A stretch of DNA of 64,000 nucleotides, from the NCBI GenBank assembly GCA_963513935.1, contig OY740769.1, forward strand, positions 37,103,120 to 37,167,119. Direction: 5' to 3'. The notes below the pieces were generated by a model. That model did not search any database. It worked only from the letters and a program-made list of their open reading frames with translations, and was not told the origin of the DNA. Shown here in pieces: positions 1 to 62,470 of this stretch (position 1 is the stretch's first letter; each line of letters starts with the position of its first letter). The position numbers and the translations under genes are program-made. The stretch is from Aphrophora alni (lineage: Eukaryota > Arthropoda > Insecta > Hemiptera > Aphrophoridae).

Positions 1-1335
1 TTCATTTAATAGCTGTATAATGAATTTATATTCTTTAAACAATTTTTATTAATCACAAATATGTTAAAACTCATCTTCAAAGTAAGATAGCTGTGTTTTA
101 TTGTGAAAATAAACCATTTTGTTTGTAAACACCATCAAGAGTCTTTATTTATCAAATTTATAACACTAAAATAAGTTGTGTTATTTGGAGAAAAACGACA
201 CAACTCAAAATACGCATATTTTATATAAAAACTGTAATCCTCAATTTTTAAATTTAGCTTTGACAAAAAAAAATATATTTGCTTTGAGATTTAAAACAAG
301 AAAATAAGAAGGAAGTTTATGATTGGTTTAAAGAAAAGACGACGTAAGTCAAATTAAAGTCTGTAAAAAATATTTGAGACAAGGGAAAGAAAAATTAAAA
401 TAGATTTCCAAAATATAAATTTAAGGTAAAAAATGTTTAGTTATAAGATATAATAAATTTTAAAGTGAGATATTGTATTGTGAAAATAGACGATGCTTGT
501 CGTCAAGCAAATGATTTGGACAGTGTCCGTGGGACCAGAAATGTGAACTCTGTGATAGCATTATGTAAAAAAGCAAGCATGCGTGGAGACATTTAGAAGG
601 GAATATCTGAAGCAGAAAGACGTGTTTGTGAGAGTCTAGAGGCGGCATCTGACTTGGTCAGACTCATTTTTGTTTGAAAATATTATGTGAACAATGTAAA
701 ATTAATGTTGATCAGATGTGTTTTAGTAAGAGTCTAGAGTTGGTATCTGAGATGGTAAGACGTGTTTTTCAGTAGTGAAAGAAAAATTTGTAGACAATGT
801 AAGCTGTGTTAATGTGACTTTCTTGCAATATAGACATAGTAAATCATAAACAGTTTAGAATCAATTGATTGTAGAGTGTGTAGGAAATCGAGGACACATG
901 AACATAGTAAAGTAATTATTTTTTTGTGATTGTGCATAGAGCACACGGTACGACTTGAATTTGGTCAGTGTATAGACAGTTTAACCGGTATTTTCAATCT
1001 GAAAGACGTTAAATATCAAAAAATAAACTCTATTTTTGTGATAGAGACGAAATGTGTGAAAACTATGAATTTGTAAAGTCAAATTGAGATTATCAACGGA
1101 AAGATTACGTAGTCTATAATGGACCTCTACCTCAAGAACGAGGACTGCACACCCAAAGGATGTTCACCCTGGAGATGGCTACAATGTGGTAACAAAAATG
1201 ATTGACAATCTTATTTTATCTTTTGTGTAAAAAAGACTAAATTAATGATGAAAAGTAAATACGTTAAAATTTGTTTAAATAAGTAATTGTAACGTAATCA
1301 GTAATTTAAAAACATTTAATCTAACATTTTAATAG
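1..1335. other. AT-rich stretch without a recognised gene
   Basis: This lies within intron 1, or otherwise downstream, of gene A. It contains an imperfect tandem duplication: blocks beginning GAGTCTAGAG at about 633 and 730 share the pattern GG-ATCTGA-TGGT-AGAC and an ACAATGTAA end. It also has one compositionally odd 28-codon reading frame at 1119-1205 (see findings). Nothing else is supported. Confidence 0.5.
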
Positions 1336-2468
1336 TGTAATAATTCAAAAATGGCTGTGTAGTTTTATTTAATGTTATTAATTTGTTAATTTGCTCGACT
1401 ATAGGGCGCCAGGTTTGCTTTAGCATACCAATTTTGAAAAAAGAATGAATTTAATTATTTGAAAGAAAGAAAAAAATCTCTGGGGTCGCAAGTTCTTTTT
1501 ACAGTGTACTTACAGTGGATTTTGGTTTTAAATGAGAACACTTTGGCTGAAATGTTACAAAGAAAACATTTATTAAAGACAAGTAAGTTTTTATACATTA
1601 GCATTTGTTATAGAGACATATATCATGAAAACAACTATAGCTATCATCTTAGTTAAATTACTTTTTTATCTTCTCAGAGGGAGAACTGATCTTTTATTCT
1701 TTGAATTTAAAATTGACTCTAAGTTGCAACTAAAATTGATTTTATGAATAAAAACAAATTGAAATTCCTTTAATAAGGTTAAATATGTCATCAGACATTT
1801 ATTTCTTCTTTACATAAAAAGAAATTGCTATCCTTTATATATCAAATTTATATAATAAAAGTTAAGATATTAAACATTGTAAATTTCTATACAATAACAG
1901 AGTAAATATAATGTGTTATTTAACACTAGTTACCAGACCATAGTCATTGTACATAATTCAATGATGTTCCTGCAGCGTCCTAAAAATGCCATCGTTGTGT
2001 CCGTGGCGAAGTTGTATTTGCACCTCACGAATGTTTATAAAAAGAAAATCTGTTTATACATTAGTCCATTCTACAATTTGTAACTGTTCATTTTCCGACC
2101 GCATTACTAAGACACACGCTAATTGTTTATTGTCTATTCGCGTGAACACGTCTAATCAATTTAACTGTTCAAACAGAGTTTTAACACACTCTCACTCTTA
2201 ATCGACCAACGATTAAATTCTTTACATTTTCTATTTTACTACATATCAAATTATTACATCACACTATGTCCTTTCTTTCCTCAACTCTTCAAAACACATC
2301 TTTTCCCTCCAAGCTCTGGACTTCAACCTTTTTAGAACACAACCTGTCACTCCTAACGCTGGACTTAGACTGCTGTTACCATGAGGCAAATTCTTACTTC
2401 CGAAAGCGTTCTTTCCGGTTACTGTTCACACATTTTACCGCACTGCCGTAAAATACAAATAATTTACA
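1336..2468 (-). repeat. LTR-A family copy (probable solo long terminal repeat)
   Basis: This shares diagnostic blocks, in the same order, with 37732-40625 and 42440-44553: TTGCTC-GGGCGCCAGG near 1391, then CAGGGTCGC/GGGGTCGC followed by GTGTACTT-CAGTGG, and a C/T-rich distal part. On the minus strand it would start TGTAAA near 2468 and end near 1336 with TTACA. Boundaries are approximate because no clean target duplication is visible. Confidence 0.45.
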
Positions 2469-2879
2469 TTTTATAACAAACAAACTAAATTACATTAAAA
2501 TTAAACATAATAATTCATACTGTTGTCTTGAAAATCCATTTTTCTTTTATTAATGACGTTACTAAATTTAAATTATTATTTGAATTTATTATCTCTTTGG
2601 CTTAACCGCGTCTTTTAAATGAGTCTATTTTAAAATCTGACTTTTCACATTGTCACAATAGAAAATTTATAATTTTTTTTATATGAGAATACAGATGCTC
2701 ATAATAAATCCAATGATTGAAAGTTGCAACTAATTAAAGTAGAATCATTTATAAAGAATTTTGGTCTCTTCAAGACAAAACAATTTCAAATTTATAATAC
2801 AATAAAATTTCAAGTAATATACTAATGAATATATACTATTAATATATATGTGTATGAATACCTTTAATAAATTACTATG

Positions 2880-3045
2880 TTCACTTTCAGCAGAATAAAC
2901 TAGGATTTTTATTTACCAGACAACCACTGTTAGTACACTTTTAAAAGAAAACACGACCCTGAGAGCATTTAAATTTAAAGTAAATTTTTTATATTTTCAA
3001 AATTGATGAGATAATTTCATATGGCGCCCTTAGCTGAGCAAATTT
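2880..3045 (+). repeat. LTR-A end fragment, inverted relative to the copy at 1336
   Basis: It contains the same blocks as the other LTR-A copies but in reverse orientation: AATAAA-like and TTTTTATTTACC sequence, CACTG-TTAGTACAC, CACGACCCTGAGA and GGCGCCC-TAGCTGAGCAAA. With 1336-2468 it makes an inverted pair about 400 bp apart. Only the 3' part of the repeat is recognisable. Confidence 0.45.
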
Positions 3046-3822
3046 CTTAATTCTTAATGTTTCAAAATCAACTTAATGTACAAAAACACAAATTTATATA
3101 TTTGCAAAACATTTTGCGTTTAGCCTGATATTTTATTCAAACTGTCATTTATGAAAATGTTGTGTGGTAACAACATTTTCAATCATTTAAAAATGTTTAT
3201 GAGAAAGCCATATTAGTTGAAATTCTTGCCTTTATCAATTCAACATACTGAAAATATTGACAGTTTGGACTTGTGACACTTTTCTTTAGAATGTAAGATA
3301 TCGACATTGAAATCAGACTTCTTTGAGAACGATGCCAAATGGTCATAAACTGTCTCATAATATCAGAAAACAGATATATAGATATAACCAAACAGAAATG
3401 TGGATATTCCTGCTATTGTTTGGAATATATGTGTTTTATACATAGGAATCACAAATGGTATTGTGTTGTTATTGTTTTAACTTAAATATTGTACCTATTA
3501 ACCCTTCGCACGCTGAATAAAATGTGTCAAAATATCCCCAAACGCTAATTTAACTTTAAGAAAAAAAATTTATTTCCTTAATGTTAATTTTTGTTTTTGG
3601 TTAATATGGTAAAAGTAAATAAAAAAATAGCATAGAAATGTTTTTTTTATTAATACATAGCCATTTTTTAGTCAAAAACATCACTGGAAAAATGAACTTT
3701 TTTCAACATATACCTAATAAGACAAAAACTGCAATGTATCATATATACAATAAAAAAATTGAAAAACAAATTGAAATGTTACTAAACTAAGCTATAGATT
3801 GAGTGTAACCATGAAAGTCCAA

Positions 3823-4224
3823 CTAGTAATTAGGTTCAGTGTGATAGAGCTCAAAGCAGGTGTCCGGGTGTAGAGCAGGTTTGGCGGTGCAAGTCTTGCA
3901 GAAGTATATAGTTTCTTTCCTCATTCCTCTCTTCTTGCATACTTGGCATTGACTCGACCCCTTTACCTTTCTTCCCATAAAATGTGGTTTCCCGGCTACA
4001 GGTATCGGTTGATTTATTGCCCTGTTTTGTTCGTCAGCAAGTTGAGCGGGAGGTTCGGCCGTCTGCTAGGTTTGGTCGAATTTGTCACTTTCACTTTCGC
4101 TAGAGTTTATAACATTATTTATAATAACATCTTCAATGTCAGTGTCATTAAATGCACTTGAAAATGATATGTCCATAGCACCAATCACAAAGTTTTCAAA
4201 ATCTGGATCGTCCGGTTTTTCCAT
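3823..4224 (-). pseudogene. piggyBac transposase remnant: N-terminus joined to C-terminal cysteine-rich domain
   Basis: Reading from the ATG at 4224, the frame begins MEKPDDPDFENF and is acidic, as piggyBac transposase N-termini usually are. One in-frame TAG follows (after the codons for SDKFDQT). The same frame then runs to a stop at 3823 and encodes a cysteine-rich tail with CQVCKKRG, FCKTC and HPDTCFELYHT. That is the C-terminal zinc-binding domain of piggyBac transposases. The roughly 400-residue catalytic core is absent, so the two ends were brought together by an internal deletion that kept the reading frame. Apart from the TAG it could encode a small DNA-binding protein. Confidence 0.75.
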
Positions 4225-4548
4225 ATTTATTCAATAAAACTAACTAAGTAAAAGAAACAAACAAAAACACACAAAGAAAGAATCAAACGGCACACAACGT
4301 CCTAAAAATAAATTGCAAAAAAAGTAATGACTAAATATTTACAACATAAATACACGCGTTTTACAACACTTTACTAGATCGTTAAAAAGATATTTATTCA
4401 ATAAAACTAACTAAGTAAAAGAATGAATTACACAAACGGCACACAACTTCCTAAAAATAAATTGCAAAAAAAGTAATGACTAAATATTTAACAAAATAGA
4501 TCCACGCTTTTTACTGTAACACTTTACTGCAATAGATCGTTAAAAAGT
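4225..4548. repeat. Two tandem copies of a ~160-bp unit inside the piggyBac element
   Basis: Both units begin TATTTATTCAATAAAACTAA (4225 and 4390). They share ACGGCACACAAC-TCCTAAAA, the GCAAAAAAAGTAATGACT block and GATCGTTAAAAAG, and differ by small indels. This is a duplication of subterminal sequence upstream of the transposase start. Confidence 0.8.
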
Positions 4549-4895
4549 AATCTAAACCGAAACGCACATCCACTTAGTGACGCGCCCAAGAGTAGACTGA
4601 CGACCGCCGGATATATTCGTTTTTAGCGCTGTAGACAACACCAAACAGGCGTAGAGTGCTGCCAGGTGGGACTGAAACCCCTTCCCCCGCTGTGTCAGAT
4701 GACCTAGCGCGCCAAATAAAGCGTCTAGGTAACAAGAAATAAACAACCAACACACTCCTGCACGCTAGCGGAACTTTAGAAAACTACAACTATCCCCCGG
4801 GCAGTGATTTGCATTAATACGGATATATTTGTTATTAGCGTTTGGAACAAAGTCAGTCAAACGGATATATCCGTTTTCAGCGTGCGAAGGGTTAA

Positions 4896-5829
4896 AACAC
4901 TTATGTAGGAGAGACTAGTTCTGTAAGTCCAGCTTCTAATTATTTTGTTTTCATGAGTTGACAACACAAGATTAAGTTTACTTTTTGTAAAAAGATTGCA
5001 TCTGTCACCCAGTGAAATATGAATTGTCCGTTGAAACATTTGCTGTATTTAAAAGGTAACAAAAATTAAATATATTTTGTTAATTTTTAATACAATTCTT
5101 CACCCATACATAGATCTCCAATGACTGGTCAAACATCTTTCTACATTAACTAGAACCCGAGACAATTATGTTTTAGACTTTAGATCAATTCTATATAAAT
5201 AAACTTAATAGATAGATTAATCAAAAGATTTAGAAAACTAAAACAATTGCTATTAAATTATATCTATAAGAATTCACTTGTTTAACACGAATGTAGTTTC
5301 TATAGATATTCATTTAAAATAGGTATATATTTACTGTTCAAATTTATACATTTACAAATAATGTTATTAGTTTTATTTTATTTTTTTTAAGAATCCTCTG
5401 ATGGAACTATAAAAGTGAGTGGGAACACTATTCATATGGGTATATAATACATATAAACAAAATTTGTACAATTAAGAAAATAGGAAGTCATTTAGAATTT
5501 TACATGTTTTGTTAAAGATTCCACCTATATTTAAAACCATTTCATATAAATTTAATGTTTAAAAAAATATTTTTGGATAATAGTAATTTAGTCATTTTGT
5601 TTATTGAGACTATCTGAACAATTACAGTATTGTTAATTCCACATAAAATAATTAAATATCCTAAAATATCCGAGTTCAAGATTGGTGCACATTTCATGGT
5701 TTCACTTCTAAGTAATACAGGTCAGAATAGTCTAACAGATACGTACCGTATATCAGTAAAAACATAAAAACTTGTTTCTAAACACAAACCAGATCCATAG
5801 GATCTTGTACTAAAGTTAATTTAACTCAC
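4896..5829. other. Intron 1 of gene A, no feature seen
   Basis: AT-rich sequence between the piggyBac element and the first exon of gene A. No reading frame, repeat or further protease exon was found here, so exon 2 of gene A must lie beyond the left edge. Confidence 0.4.
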
Positions 5830-5903
5830 TTGTGTATAGCTGAACTGCCATTATAGAATATAAAAACCAGTAAAACAACACATAATATTAAATTTGATAA
5901 CAT
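5830..5903 (-). CDS. Aspartic protease gene A, exon 1 (signal peptide), partial gene
   Basis: The minus-strand exon starts with an ATG at 5903 and encodes MLSNLILCVVLLVFIFYNGS followed by SAIH, a typical cleavable signal peptide with a hydrophobic core. It ends with the first two bases of the next codon (AA) before a GTGAGT donor. Gene B exon 1 has the same design: the MSN/LSN start, a hydrophobic core, the ending IH plus AA, and phase 2. The two therefore look like paralogous first exons of tandem cathepsin D-like genes. The remaining exons are not in the 5.8 kb to the left, so the gene continues off the window. The TATAAA-type box 42 bases upstream supports this start. Confidence 0.72.
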
Positions 5904-5944
5904 GATACTTATAAATGATATTAATATCAATTGGTTGTAAAATA

Positions 5945-5952
5945 TTTATATA
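5945..5952 (-). promoter_or_regulatory. Candidate TATA box of gene A
   Basis: TATATAAA on the minus strand, preceded by GCCC and ending 42 bases before the start codon at 5903. The spacing would give a very short 5' untranslated leader. Position-based inference only. Confidence 0.35.
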
Positions 5953-6228
5953 GGGCTACTATATATTTATGATAAATGTCTCATACCATTAGTAAAATAA
6001 TCATTAGAGATAAGCTTTAGAAGTGTTTCCAGTTATAGTTTTTCTTAACGAGCGATAAAGTATTTTTTAAGTACTTTGAAACCAGTAATTAAATAGTTGA
6101 TGTCTTTGGTTTTGTTTTAATTAATTAGCACTGCAATGACTAGTCCTTGATGAAACACACTTTTAATTAAAAACATTTTATTTCTCACTGTCTTGAGGAG
6201 TCTGACCGAACCTGCAATTTACTTTCCA

Positions 6229-6233
<5 letters not shown>

Positions 6234-6287
<54 letters not shown>
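6234..6287. repeat. (AT)n microsatellite
   Basis: An uninterrupted TA dinucleotide run of 54 bp. Confidence 0.98.
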
Positions 6288-6289
<2 letters not shown>

Positions 6290-7557
6290 GGTTTCTCAAT
6301 TGTTTTCTTTGGTTCTAAATAATTACATTGCAACTTCTTCATATGAGTTTCTGTTATTCCTTTCATCCAAGATTTCTCATTGCAAGATCAAAATAGTGTT
6401 ATTTAAGAACATTTTTCAGTACATACTGTGACTTTGTTCTTTTCCATTTTACTACTTGAAAGTATGGACTATGTTCCCGTCATCAAATATATCACTCATA
6501 AGAAGTTGTTATTACATTATTATAAACCACAAACATTGACACAAAACATACATCACTGGATGCAACACGGCATCTGAGGAACTACCAGTACATCGAACAA
6601 ACATCTCTCTTCCATCCAAGTACCTTCATGGTATTTTTTTTTATTGTATTGTGCTCTAATAGTACTTTAGGAACTATTAGTAAATAAATAATTTTGACAG
6701 ACACCTTATCCATTTATTTTATCAAAAACTACATGATTTTATTCCTTCAGTGGCAGCTTGTGAGTCATGAATGTAGAGAGGCCGAGCTGTTAAAAAAAAA
6801 TTAACAGAACCGCAACCAACCCTCCCCCCCCCCACTTTGTAGTTAAATATTTAAGTGTTGTCTTATTAATTTCTTAGAAACTTTTTCTAAGAACATCTTG
6901 GAAGATTTTAACATTTTTCTTTTTTTATTTATATTGTAGAATAGGCTACCAAGATTGCGATAAATTGTCGATCTGCAATCTTCTGTTTTTTCAATGATTA
7001 CTAGTTCTGACAGAGTAATGTCTTCATTAAAGTTTACCTTAATCTACTCTATCTGGCTGATGTGTCATGTGGCACACGTGATTGTGTGGTATGGAGGGTG
7101 CCAGCCAGGCAAAGACCAGGATGGAATTGGGACGCTCATTTCTATATTCTTTGACACGTTCACTTGGTCATGTTCTGATTACACTTGAATATATTTTTGC
7201 CAATCTATTACAGTGCTTCGTATATTGGACCATATTGTACAATAGTTATTGTAATAAACAATATTATATTGAAATCTACAAAAAACTTTTCTAAAATGGT
7301 TCATCTGTTGGACTTTAAAGAGATAGTTCAGTTTTCATAACTATAGGAAATTATAAATGTGTATTTTAAAGAGCGTTATTACAAATTATGCATCTGTAAT
7401 TTGAATTGTTCAAATGTAGCCTACAGTAGTTTAAACTTGAATCAAAACCATTCAGAAAATGATGTAATTTACTATATATAATTTTAAGCATATATGGGTT
7501 ATAAATAAATATTGAGCTTGACTTGTGAGATAATATTAGATAGAACAAAAATTCGAA

Positions 7558-7688
7558 CACAAGATCTCACAATTATGTTTACTTAATCAAACTTAGTTAT
7601 AGTTTAGTTATTGTAGCTCACTGAGGATGGCGACTTTGTCGTTGAAACGTGTTTGATTAAGTAAACATATTTTTGTGAGATCTTAGTA
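7558..7688. repeat. Small inverted-repeat relic with a Penelope-type terminal motif
   Basis: The arms are about 33 bp: AAGATCTCACAATTATGTTT-ACTTAATCAAAC on the left and the imperfect complement at 7650-7686. Between them is CTGAGGATGGCGACTTTGTC followed by GTTGAAACG. That has the pattern CTGANGA, hairpin (GCGAC/GTCGT), GAAAC, which also occurs in the Penelope-like copies of this window. It is probably a pair of inverted Penelope-like termini without a coding region. Confidence 0.4.
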
Positions 7689-9371
7689 ACAAGTTTTTGT
7701 TCTATTTATATGGGGGTTTAATAGGTTGTAGTATGTTCTGGGATTTTTTTTTCAAATGTACAATAATTTAAAACTTGAGTAAAGTGTAAATTCATATGGT
7801 TTATTATTAACACTATTATAAAAATGTTGTAATGTACTTTATGTAATGTTAAATATATGCCGGTTTAATAAGCTAGTGTATTCTCAGGTATTTTCTTCAA
7901 GTGCTCAGTAGTTATAAATTTGGATAAAGTGACAAAAACTAAGGTTTATTTAGTCATCATTCTTAAAACATCCTTGTTTTATTAGTTCTAGTGCAAGTGA
8001 AAACTTGTGCAGTATTCTACAAATCTTTCAGTTTTGTACTAAGATAGAAATAGTTCAAGTTTGTGGTTAAACTTACCTAGGTAGTAAATGTAGGCTTTCA
8101 AACATGTTCTCTTCAAGACCTATAAATGCAGTCCAAACTACATGTTAATTCTTTTACACCTTACTATGTTGAAAAGAGGAAATAGTTAAAATGGCCTGAC
8201 TACATTTATTTTGAAAACTTTTATTTTAAAAGGTTATTTAACAACAAGTGTGTACATAAATGATCCTTAAAGGATTCATGCCTCAACAAACCCCTAGAAT
8301 AAATTGTTTGTCATCAAATCTCTCACCAGACCGTACACACATTCTTATTTTTGCTTAAAAATAAACAAAGCCAACAAAATAATGTTGACTTTTCCTCATT
8401 AACAGAGAGTCATTTACGTTGGTCATCATGAGAACTGAAAAGACCTATAACCAACATGCCTCCCTTCAAATTTACCTTCGCCAGACAAGTTTACATTTTG
8501 TTGTATTAGAGGCCAGCTAAAACTTTGCCTCTAACACTTTTATTATTGTTAATGCATTCCGCTACTAATCCTCAAACTTTATTTGAAATGCCTGTTGCAA
8601 GTGTCTTTTTTGTAAATATATGTTAAAAAAATAATATTATTTACAGATTTCCTATAGTTTATTTATGTTTATTATTATTTATATATTTAATAAAACTCTG
8701 GTGAGGCCTGGCCTGCATTGCCTCCTTTGACCAGGCATTCTCTGAGTACTTCTCTGTACTCAAAACCTGTGTTATTTTCTTTTGTATCTAGTCAATTATG
8801 GTGAAACTAGTTAATCATCACTCATAGTATCAAAATACTAACTCAAAATTCTACTTTTAAATCTCTTTTTTGTATTTCATAATATAATACAAACATATTT
8901 TATTTTGTAATATAGTTAAAGACATATTTGGTTTGATCTTACTTTTAGTTTTATAACATAAAAGGAATTTGAATAAATGTTCAAGCTGGCAGTTATTCAA
9001 AATAAAATGTCAATGAACATACTCATATATAAAACAAATTGTTTTATATACCATATGAAATTTTTCCTACATTTAAATAAACAATTTCATAATTTTAAAG
9101 TCCAGGTGTTTTGTTTTAAAACAATATATAACACATTAGGTTTTTAAACATAAATACATTTAATATAATTAACCCTACAAAATATGTACGTTTGAAGCAT
9201 GATTACTAATTTAGTACGGTCCGCAGAGACACTGTTCATAAATTAATATGAGCAAGAGAGTGTTAAGGTGAATTATAAATTGTGTTGAGGAAAATGTGAA
9301 AGGAGGAACATATTTAAAAGTTGATAAATTGTTGTTTATAACATTCCATTATACATTGTATAAAATTAGGA

Positions 9372-60350
<50,979 letters not shown>

Positions 60351-60398
60351 TATGAATGTTGCAAATTAATGCCAACTAGCTATTAAAAGTCAGGTTTA

Positions 60399-60410
60399 AT
60401 ATATATATAA
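60399..60410 (-). promoter_or_regulatory. Candidate TATA element of gene B
   Basis: A TTATATATATAT run on the minus strand, 49 bases or more upstream of the start codon at 60350, in the same place as the clearer TATATAAA of gene A. The low complexity of the sequence makes this weak. Confidence 0.25.
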
Positions 60411-61490
60411 TAAAAGCCAAATTTTCATAAGAAAGAACTAATCTTTTGAGATAAGATACCTTAAAGTGTTATAAAATAATAATGATGTTTTCCACTGATT
60501 GCTTGTTAATGTACAAGGAAATGAATCTAACATACTTAGAGAAGTTGAGCAATTGATTTACTGTACTTGATTTTTTTTAATATCAACATTTGTTTATGGA
60601 ACAGACCACTTATTCTGCTAATCTTACTAAAAACAATCATTTCCTATCAGAATTATAGTCTATGTATTCATATTTTAAATTTTTAAATCCTATCTTGAAA
60701 ATAGACAAGTTACATGTTATTGGTCATAAAGTGATGCCTTCTTAAAAGTTTAACTATATCAAAATTTGTGCAAAAAATGTGAAAGAAATTGTTATTAAAT
60801 GTCAATTTTTGTATCCAAAATCAATGTACCATATATTGAACTCTGTCAGGGTCATTTTATATTTTCCAAATTTCTCAGAGAATCTAATTTTAATTTATCG
60901 ACTGTTTGACAAATTGGTTCTGAACAAACGCCTTAATTTTACCAATTTTTGATTAAATTATTATTAGCTAGAGATGATTTTACAATAATGGTTCATTATT
61001 ATTTTTGATACATTTTTTAATATATTAATTTTTGGTTGGAAAGTGATAAATACTTTTCGTTATGTTATACTTTGCTTTTGTGTATGGGGTTATTAGGCGT
61101 GCAAACTATTTTGTTTCATATTATTATTATTATTAATATTTTCCATATTTTTGTCTTTTATATATTTTGTTTCATAGGATTCAGTTTCAACTGATTTTTC
61201 ATTGGTACTCAATCTTTTAATACTCCCATCCATGGTTCATTTTCACTTCTTGACTGATAACTTTCAAAGTAGCAATTTTGTTGAGATATGCTACATATTT
61301 TTGTCCCAATAGATTTTTGCTTTGTTTATAGGGTTAGTGTAAAATATTTACACTATTTATATAGAACTGCTGCTTACACTACATTAAAATTTTAATGATT
61401 ATTTTCACACTCTTAAAAGTAAAATTAGAAATCACATATGGGAAACTAGGAAATAATAACTTGTTTAAACAGCTGCTAAACTTAATTAAA
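60411..61490. other. Intergenic region between gene B and gene C
   Basis: About 1.1 kb, AT-rich, with no reading frame. It must contain the promoter of gene B and the 3' flank of gene C. Confidence 0.5.
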
Positions 61491-61496
61491 TTTATT
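61491..61496 (-). terminator. Candidate polyadenylation signal of gene C
   Basis: AATAAA on the minus strand, 19 bases after the stop codon at 61516. The close spacing would give a very short 3' untranslated region. Confidence 0.4.
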
Positions 61497-61515
61497 ATAT
61501 TTGACAGGACTTCTA

Positions 61516-61662
61516 TCACTTAGATAATGCAAATCCAACTCTGCTGTTACCAAGGTCAAACTTTGTATAATATTTGCGCATGAACACATCTCCTAAGATG
61601 TACATATTTTCACTCCAGGAATAAAACCCACTTGAACAAACTTTCTCTCCCTGAACAATGTC
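61516..61662 (-). CDS. Aspartic protease gene C, last exon
   Basis: It encodes DIVQGEKVCSSGFYSWSENM then [20 protein letters not shown] and RVGFALSK, then TGA. The last 30 residues are almost identical to gene B exon 9 (FDL for FDF, LSK for LAK). The first 18 differ strongly, around a conserved Cys and Gly-Phe. It has the same length (147 nt), same phase and a GCAG acceptor. It is therefore a tandem paralogue whose specificity-bearing surface has diverged. Confidence 0.92.
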   Translation of the reverse strand, partial: DIVQGEKVCSSGFYSWSENMYILGDVFMRKYYTKFDLGNSRVGFALSK

Positions 61663-61974
61663 CTGCAACAAAAACATATGTGATGTTTACTTTGTTAATA
61701 TTGCATCTCTCATAACTAAGCAAAATCCTTTATTCTACAAATAAAATAAACCATGCAAAAACATTGTACTAATAAATAAGCATTGTACCATAAACAAAAT
61801 CAGAACTTAAGCACACAAAAATTCTTCATTGCCAATTTCATAAATATGCCTCCCCAATAGTCACAAAGTGAAATTGAACTATGTTCGTGTCGTCTTAAAT
61901 AGTTAGATGGCATGGACAATTTTAGTATACAGGAAAATTGTTGTGGATAATTGCAAATGGACACTCGACAAATT

Positions 61975-62470
61975 TGTGTGGTTTAAAGTCTGGTATGGAA
62001 TCCTGGACACTATGGAGTAGAAGGGAATAAGAAAGCAGATGAGTTAACAAAGACAGGTGGTCTTAACTATCACAGACGAGATCACAGAGGACACTGATTA
62101 TATTAGAGGCTAAGTATAGGAGACTATTTATACCTTGAGCTCATAAAGAACACCAAACTAGGTATAAACAATCTAGGAAACTGGTAAGAAAGCAAAATGA
62201 GATATAAAAAGGGCACTCATCAGACGATAAGATGGAAATTGGAATGTTCTTTAAATATCTCAACATAATAGATAAGAGGTATTATCTATCGTACGATTGG
62301 TGTAGCAAGATTGAAACATCAAGTCATTTATTAAAGGAGTGTCTTGGCTATGAGGACATTACGTGAAAAGCATTTGAAACTGTAGAACCAACAAATAAGG
62401 TCTTCAAAAGACGGACTTCCTGGATCTATTCCTGAAGTATGGAAGGACCACAAATAGGTTTGGGAGTAGA
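61975..62470 (+). pseudogene. RNase H and tail fragment of a non-LTR retrotransposon
   Basis: The plus strand reads PGHYGVEGNKKADELTKTGG, the last part of a retrotransposon RNase H domain (usual form PGHxGxxGNExAD). After frame changes come CSKIETSSHLLKECLGYEDI, the cysteine-histidine segment found downstream of RNase H in I/jockey/R1-type elements. It is broken by frameshifts and unrelated in position to the element at 53469. It lies in the last intron of gene C. Confidence 0.65.

Larger units (their letters stand above)
3502..4891 (-). mobile_element. piggyBac-type transposon, internal deletion derivative
   Basis: Both ends abut TTAA (3498-3501 and 4892-4895), the piggyBac target site. The termini are perfect inverted repeats, CCCTTCGCACGCTGAA on the left and its complement ending at 4891. 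The 1390-bp length is below that of an autonomous piggyBac. It carries a minus-strand remnant of transposase (3823-4224) but no DDD catalytic core. An internal tandem duplication lies at 4225-4548. Identification rests on the TTAA flanks, the CCC/GGG ends and the cysteine-rich tail. Confidence 0.85.
5953..9371. other. Intergenic region between gene A and gene B
   Basis: AT-rich, 3.4 kb. It contains an (AT)n tract, an inverted-repeat relic at 7558-7688 and otherwise no supported gene. The reading frames near 7.0-7.3 kb have no family signature. The 3' untranslated region of gene B must lie at the right end; no strong AATAAA was seen close to its stop. Confidence 0.4.

Noticed and set aside
3943..4161. 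Plus-strand frame within the piggyBac element
   Set aside because: It is the shadow of the minus-strand transposase remnant, which has the diagnostic cysteine motifs.
6994..7294. Overlapping short open frames downstream of gene B
   Set aside because: Two frames are open over the same bases and neither shows a family signature. One reads VWYGGCQPGKDQDG, slightly suggestive of a repeat-derived protein but not enough to call.
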